Shown here: positions 33,864 to 36,538 of the stretch, piece after piece | Numbering within the stretch: position 1 is the stretch's first letter | How the letters are laid out: every line of letters starts with the position of its first letter | Source of the DNA: Candidatus Zhuqueibacterota bacterium | GTDB taxonomy: Bacteria; Zhuqueibacterota; Zhuqueibacteria; Residuimicrobiales; Krinioviventaceae | Length of the DNA stretch: 36,538 nt | Assembly: GCA_016929295.1 (NCBI GenBank) | Contig: JAFGJB010000126.1 | Coordinates: 1-36,538, forward strand | Direction: 5' to 3' | Notes under the pieces: generated by a model | Database searches by the model: none | Seen by the model: the letters and a program-made list of their open reading frames with translations, nothing else | Told to the model about the DNA's origin: nothing | Made by a program: the position numbers and the translations under genes

Positions 33864-34487
33864 CTATTTTTTCAGCACCAGCCGGCGAACCTCTGTATAA
33901 TCCTTGCCAATAAATCTCGCAAAATAAAGTCCTGTCGGCACCGCATTGCCCGCATCATCCCGCGCATCCCACTGGATGTTATATGTACCTGGAGCTTTGC
34001 TTTCACTTATCAACGATCTGATTTTTCGTCCCAGTACATCGAATATGACCAGCGAAATGTTTGCACGTTCCGGAACAGCATAAGTGAATGTCGTCGTCGG
34101 ATTGAACGGATTGGGATAATTCTGCTGCAGGGCGAATGTGGTTGGCAGCGATGCTGCGGCGCCGGCGCTTGACGGAATGTCCGCCAGAATATGCACCGGA
34201 TCGGAAAATTCACTGACGTTATGAGCCGAATCCACGGCGACAATTCGGTAATAATAGACGTAGCCAAGTTCAATATCGTCATCCAGGTACACGGATTCCG
34301 CAGCGGAGACGTTGGCTATTTTGGTTTCCACGTCCATTGAGGACGCTCTGTAGACGCCGTAATATTGTACGTCATGTTCCGGGTTGGGGCGCCAGGAGAC
34401 GTGAATGGCCGGTGCGGACAGTGCAGCGCAGCTTGAAACGAGGAGAACAGCTAATTTAAATCCGGGGAGAAGGGACGAATGCTTCAT
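33864..34487 (-). CDS. Small secreted FN3 + T9SS type A sorting-domain protein
   Basis: A 207-aa protein. Its signal peptide (1-25, ending A-L-S-A) is followed directly by I-H-V-S-W-R-P-N-P-E, an FN3 domain that lacks its first strand, up to about 105. A low-complexity linker leads to Q-N-Y-P-N-P-F-N-P (122-130) and the FlgD-like sorting domain with V-I-F-D-V-L-G-R and P-T-G-L-Y-F-A-R. It would be exported and sorted by a T9SS-type route. AGGA lies just upstream of the start. It converges with the acetyltransferase gene, with 12 nt between the two stops. The N-terminal half is paralogous to the gene at 34696. Confidence 0.85.
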   Translation of the reverse strand: MKHSSLLPGFKLAVLLVSSCAALSAPAIHVSWRPNPEHDVQYYGVYRASSMDVETKIANVSAAESVYLDDDIELGYVYYYRIVAVDSAHNVSEFSDPVHILADIPSSAGAAASLPTTFALQQNYPNPFNPTTTFTYAVPERANISLVIFDVLGRKIRSLISESKAPGTYNIQWDARDDAGNAVPTGLYFARFIGKDYTEVRRLVLKK

Positions 34488-34695
34488 GATCCTGCTTTCT
34501 GGTCGCTTGTGAAAAAATACGACTCGATGTTTTTCTTGATGAAAACGATTTTTGGCTTCGGAGCGCTACAATTTACGTGCCATGGTCAGAACCACCTTAC
34601 GGAACGTCAAGTGTTCATTGATCAATCGGCTGATGGCAAGCATGTTACAAGAATCAAACATATTACAGGCTACTATTACTCGTATTGGTAAATAC

Positions 34696-35610
34696 CTATT
34701 TGATGAATGTCATCCTTTTCATTTCCTGAAATGCGCCGGCCTGGAGATTGTAGAAATAGAGACCTGCGCTCAGATCGGTGGCGTCAAATGACACTTTGTG
34801 GGTGCCGGCCTGCAATGGCTGATCTACGACTCTGGCGACTTCGCGGCCGAGCAGATCAAATACGGCTAGCTTTACCTGACTATCTTGTTTCAGCTGAAAG
34901 ACAATTTGTGTCGATGGATTGAACGGATTCGGATAATTTTGCCCCAGGGCCCATTCTTTCGGGGCGGATACTTCAAACTGCACCATAGCAGAGTATTCGA
35001 ACGCGCCTTTTACATCGTTCTGTTTCAGACGATAAAAGTAGACTCCCTCTGTTGTCGCCTCCTCATCGATGAATTCGTAATACTGCGCTTCGGACGTCGT
35101 GCCACAGCCTTTGCGAAAGCCGATCTTTTTCCAGTTCAGATCATTGCCGATGGAGCGTTCAACATCAAAACCAAGATTGTTGGTCTCGTTCACTGTTTGC
35201 CATGTCAGGAGTAAAGCGTTGCTCACGCTAGTGGGCGCATATTGAACGGTGAAAGAGGCCAGCTCGACCGGCGTGGTATCGTCGAAAGATGAACTGCTGT
35301 CGGCCAGGATATGCGCCATGTCGGAGAACTCGCTGATGTTGTCCGACGAGTCCACGGCGACGATGCGATAGTAGTACACGGTGCTGAGGACAATGTCCTG
35401 ATCAACGAAGAGAGATTGTGACGCCGGCACCTGCGCAATTTCGGTCTCCGGATTCATCGACGATGCTCGATAAATACTATAATGTTTTATATCGGATTCG
35501 GGATTAAGCTCCCACGTGACCTGAATTGCGTAAGCGGACAAACGAGTCCAACTGCAGCATATGAAAGTGATGACAATGCAACTCTTGACAATGAACAACC
35601 GTGTTTTCAT
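34696..35610 (-). CDS. Secreted protein with two FN3-like domains and T9SS type A sorting domain
   Basis: A 304-aa protein. A signal peptide (1-26, ending R-L-S-A) is followed at once by A-I-Q-V-T-W-E-L-N-P-E, again an FN3 domain missing its first strand, closely similar to the neighbouring protein (Y-R-A-S-S-M, V-Y-Y-Y-R-I-V-A-V-D-S, S-E-F-S-D, H-I-L-A-D shared). A second FN3-like domain (about 114-213: V-E-L-A-S-F, L-L-T-W-Q-T) and the sorting domain (Q-N-Y-P-N-P-F-N-P-S from 224) follow. ATG 35610 is preferred over 35658 because CGGGGA lies upstream and the signal peptide then starts with M-K-T-R. A TATAAA at about 35693-35698 (minus strand) may belong to its promoter. Confidence 0.86.
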   Translation of the reverse strand: MKTRLFIVKSCIVITFICCSWTRLSAYAIQVTWELNPESDIKHYSIYRASSMNPETEIAQVPASQSLFVDQDIVLSTVYYYRIVAVDSSDNISEFSDMAHILADSSSSFDDTTPVELASFTVQYAPTSVSNALLLTWQTVNETNNLGFDVERSIGNDLNWKKIGFRKGCGTTSEAQYYEFIDEEATTEGVYFYRLKQNDVKGAFEYSAMVQFEVSAPKEWALGQNYPNPFNPSTQIVFQLKQDSQVKLAVFDLLGREVARVVDQPLQAGTHKVSFDATDLSAGLYFYNLQAGAFQEMKRMTFIK

Positions 35611-35776
35611 GCAATTTCCCCGAGAGTTTCTATGACTTAAAGTCGAACGTTTCTTCAAGACGACAGCTTTGTGGGACAGGAGGGCAACAATTTATATGCC
35701 ATCGAGCCTGGATTATTCAGAAAAGCCTCACGCGAAGACACCAAGACTTTTTAATCTGGCCATTAATTGTTTTGCC

Positions 35777-35875
35777 CCCAACAAGGGGTGGCTTGCAATC
35801 GCGAGATATCTGAAGTAATTGAAATTATTTTACTTGCAGCAATTCTCCAGCGTATCCGAGCGACCCCTTGTTGGG
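35777..35875. repeat. 13-bp perfect inverted repeat around 73 nt
   Basis: CCCAACAAGGGGT at 35777-35789 is the exact reverse complement of 35863-35875. Each arm can itself form a small hairpin (CCCC-AACAA-GGGG; CCCC-TTGTT-GGG). The unit has no coding capacity and could be a small mobile or regulatory element; its function is unknown. Confidence 0.55.
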
Positions 35876-36105
35876 ATGAATGTGAATCTAAAGGTGGCCG
35901 GATTAATAAATGAATCAGCATAGCAACAAAGATTTACAGCTATCGTTTACACGGTATCTAACCATAATAAAATCAAGCTTGGTGTCATTGTGTCTTCAAG
36001 GCTAAGGCACTTGTTTCATAATACATTTGTACGATACTGAAACACAATCAAGTCGGGGAAACGGGGAAAGCTCGCCGTGAAGCGGGGAGTGCAAGTGACA
36101 TGTTC

Positions 36106-36142
36106 GCTCGCATCACCCTTCACTTTTAAATGCGAGCTTTTT
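36106..36142 (+). terminator. Terminator-like hairpin
   Basis: An 8-bp perfect stem (36106-36113 with 36130-36137), a 16-nt loop and five T (36138-36142). It points along the + strand, although no + strand gene is recognised just upstream, so it may end antisense or read-through transcription. Confidence 0.5.
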
Positions 36143-36187
36143 CAAAAGGTGACAACATCGAGCTTTTTTAGTAAAATTTTAAAAGCC

Positions 36188-36306
36188 AACCGCCGAGTGC
36201 GCCGAGATTCGCAGAGATATTGCCCGATTTCGCTTCTTTTCCTCTGTGATTCTCGGCGCACTCGGCGGTTTTGATGTTTTTGGTTGCGGCCAAAGGCCGC
36301 GCCAAG
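36188..36306 (-). repeat. Dispersed intergenic repeat, copy 2 (inverted)
   Basis: The reverse complement of 36261-36306 matches the 46-nt core of copy 1 with three differences, including the hairpin GCGGCC-AAA-GGCCGC (36286-36300). Next to it a long stem-loop is formed by 36188-36216 and 36242-36270 (27 of 29 positions complementary, 25-nt loop), built from CCGCCGAG/CGCCGAG units. No transposase is encoded. Confidence 0.8.
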
Positions 36307-36328
36307 GTATTCTAAAACGTCATCTCAG

Positions 36329-36538
36329 CTAATTTTCCCCTGTTGGGTGTCTCCAGTAATCCGCGAACGTGATGCTGCCGCGGAAACTCTTTTTGATGAA
36401 CAGAAAACCGCCGACGCCCGCAAAGCTCGCCTGCGTGGTGTAAAAATCGCCGTCGGGCGTGTAGTGAAAGCGCACGCTGTTTGTCATCTCCTTGACTCGT
36501 GGCGGCAGCGGCTCGGTGGTGAACTCGTGCAGCACCGG
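36329..36538 (-). CDS. C-terminal end of an unrecognised protein (5' part outside window)
   Basis: The frame is open to the window edge, giving 69 residues before the TAG at 36329-36331. The visible part has alternating polar and aromatic stretches (S-V-R-F-H-Y, F-Y-T-T-Q-A-S-F-A-G-V-G-G-F-L-F) that suggest beta structure. I do not recognise the family. The GTG at 36535 is not a likely start, since the frame continues beyond the window. Its end lies 22 nt beyond the repeat copy. Confidence 0.5.
   Translation of the reverse strand, partial: PVLHEFTTEPLPPRVKEMTNSVRFHYTPDGDFYTTQASFAGVGGFLFIKKSFRGSITFADYWRHPTGEN

Larger units (their letters stand above)
35611..36187. other. Non-coding region with inverted repeat and terminator-like hairpin
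   Basis: 577 nt without a supported gene. It contains the presumed promoter of the minus-strand gene at 34696, the 13-bp inverted repeat listed separately, a C-G-A-A-G-A-C-A-C-C-A-A-G-like fragment (about 35729-35742) resembling repeat-associated sequence near 29945, a weak GTTTCA/TGAAAC pair (36013-36043) and a G-rich stretch (36053-36089). Confidence 0.5.

Noticed and set aside
29851-36328. CRISPR array or transposase gene associated with the repeats
   Set aside because: There are only two repeat copies, in opposite orientation, with no regular spacers and no transposase or Cas-like reading frame.

Overview
The window looks like an extracellular or capsular polysaccharide (EPS) locus from a Gram-negative bacterium of the FCB superphylum. 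The best guess is Calditrichota or the KSB1-type candidate phyla. The reasons are a Wza-type outer-membrane exporter, which implies an outer membrane, and three secreted proteins ending in the FlgD-like / type IX secretion (T9SS) type A sorting domain with the N-Y-P-N-P-F-N-P hallmark. GC content is moderate and genes are tightly packed. The phylum assignment is inference from these domains.

Layout: (1) 1-1434: the 3' end of a GT4 glycosyltransferase, a strong intrinsic terminator (310-342) and a stand-alone carbamate kinase. (2) 1435-1976: a long non-coding leader. (3) 1977-29850: about 28 kb of genes all on the + strand, mostly overlapping or spaced by less than 80 nt, so probably one or a few transcripts. 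It opens with the export and priming machinery: Wza-like OPX, Wzz/GumC-like co-polymerase, a BY-kinase-like ATPase with a broken P-loop, a WbpM/CapD-type dehydratase and a WecA/MraY-type phosphoglycosyl transferase. Sugar-nucleotide genes follow: a PLP aminotransferase, a CDP-glucose-forming cytidylyltransferase, an SDR epimerase/dehydratase and three consecutive C-methyltransferase-family genes. Then come a secreted lectin-like T9SS-type protein, a QueC-like PP-loop enzyme, the Wzx flippase, a GT2, a CapA phosphoesterase, an ATP-grasp ligase, the Wzy polymerase/ligase, a second CapA, two GT4 enzymes and a PaaK/CapK-like adenylate-forming enzyme. (4) 29961-30172: a dispersed inverted-repeat element. 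(5) 30226-33851: an ExoA-like GT2, a secreted parallel beta-helix protein and a hexapeptide acetyltransferase. (6) 33864-35610, minus strand: two paralogous small secreted FN3 + sorting-domain proteins. (7) 35611-36306: non-coding DNA with a 13-bp inverted repeat, a terminator-like hairpin and a second, oppositely oriented copy of the dispersed repeat. (8) The end of an unrecognised minus-strand gene.

Together the genes describe a Wzx/Wzy-dependent polysaccharide. It is initiated on undecaprenyl phosphate, probably contains amino-deoxy and C-methyl-branched sugars, and is assembled by at least five glycosyltransferases here. Several unusual modification enzymes accompany it: the QueC-like PP-loop protein, the ATP-grasp ligase, two CapA proteins and a CapK-like adenylating enzyme. 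Their combination, and the embedding of T9SS-type cargo genes in the polysaccharide locus, are the most noteworthy aspects. No rRNA, tRNA, CRISPR array or transposase gene was recognised.
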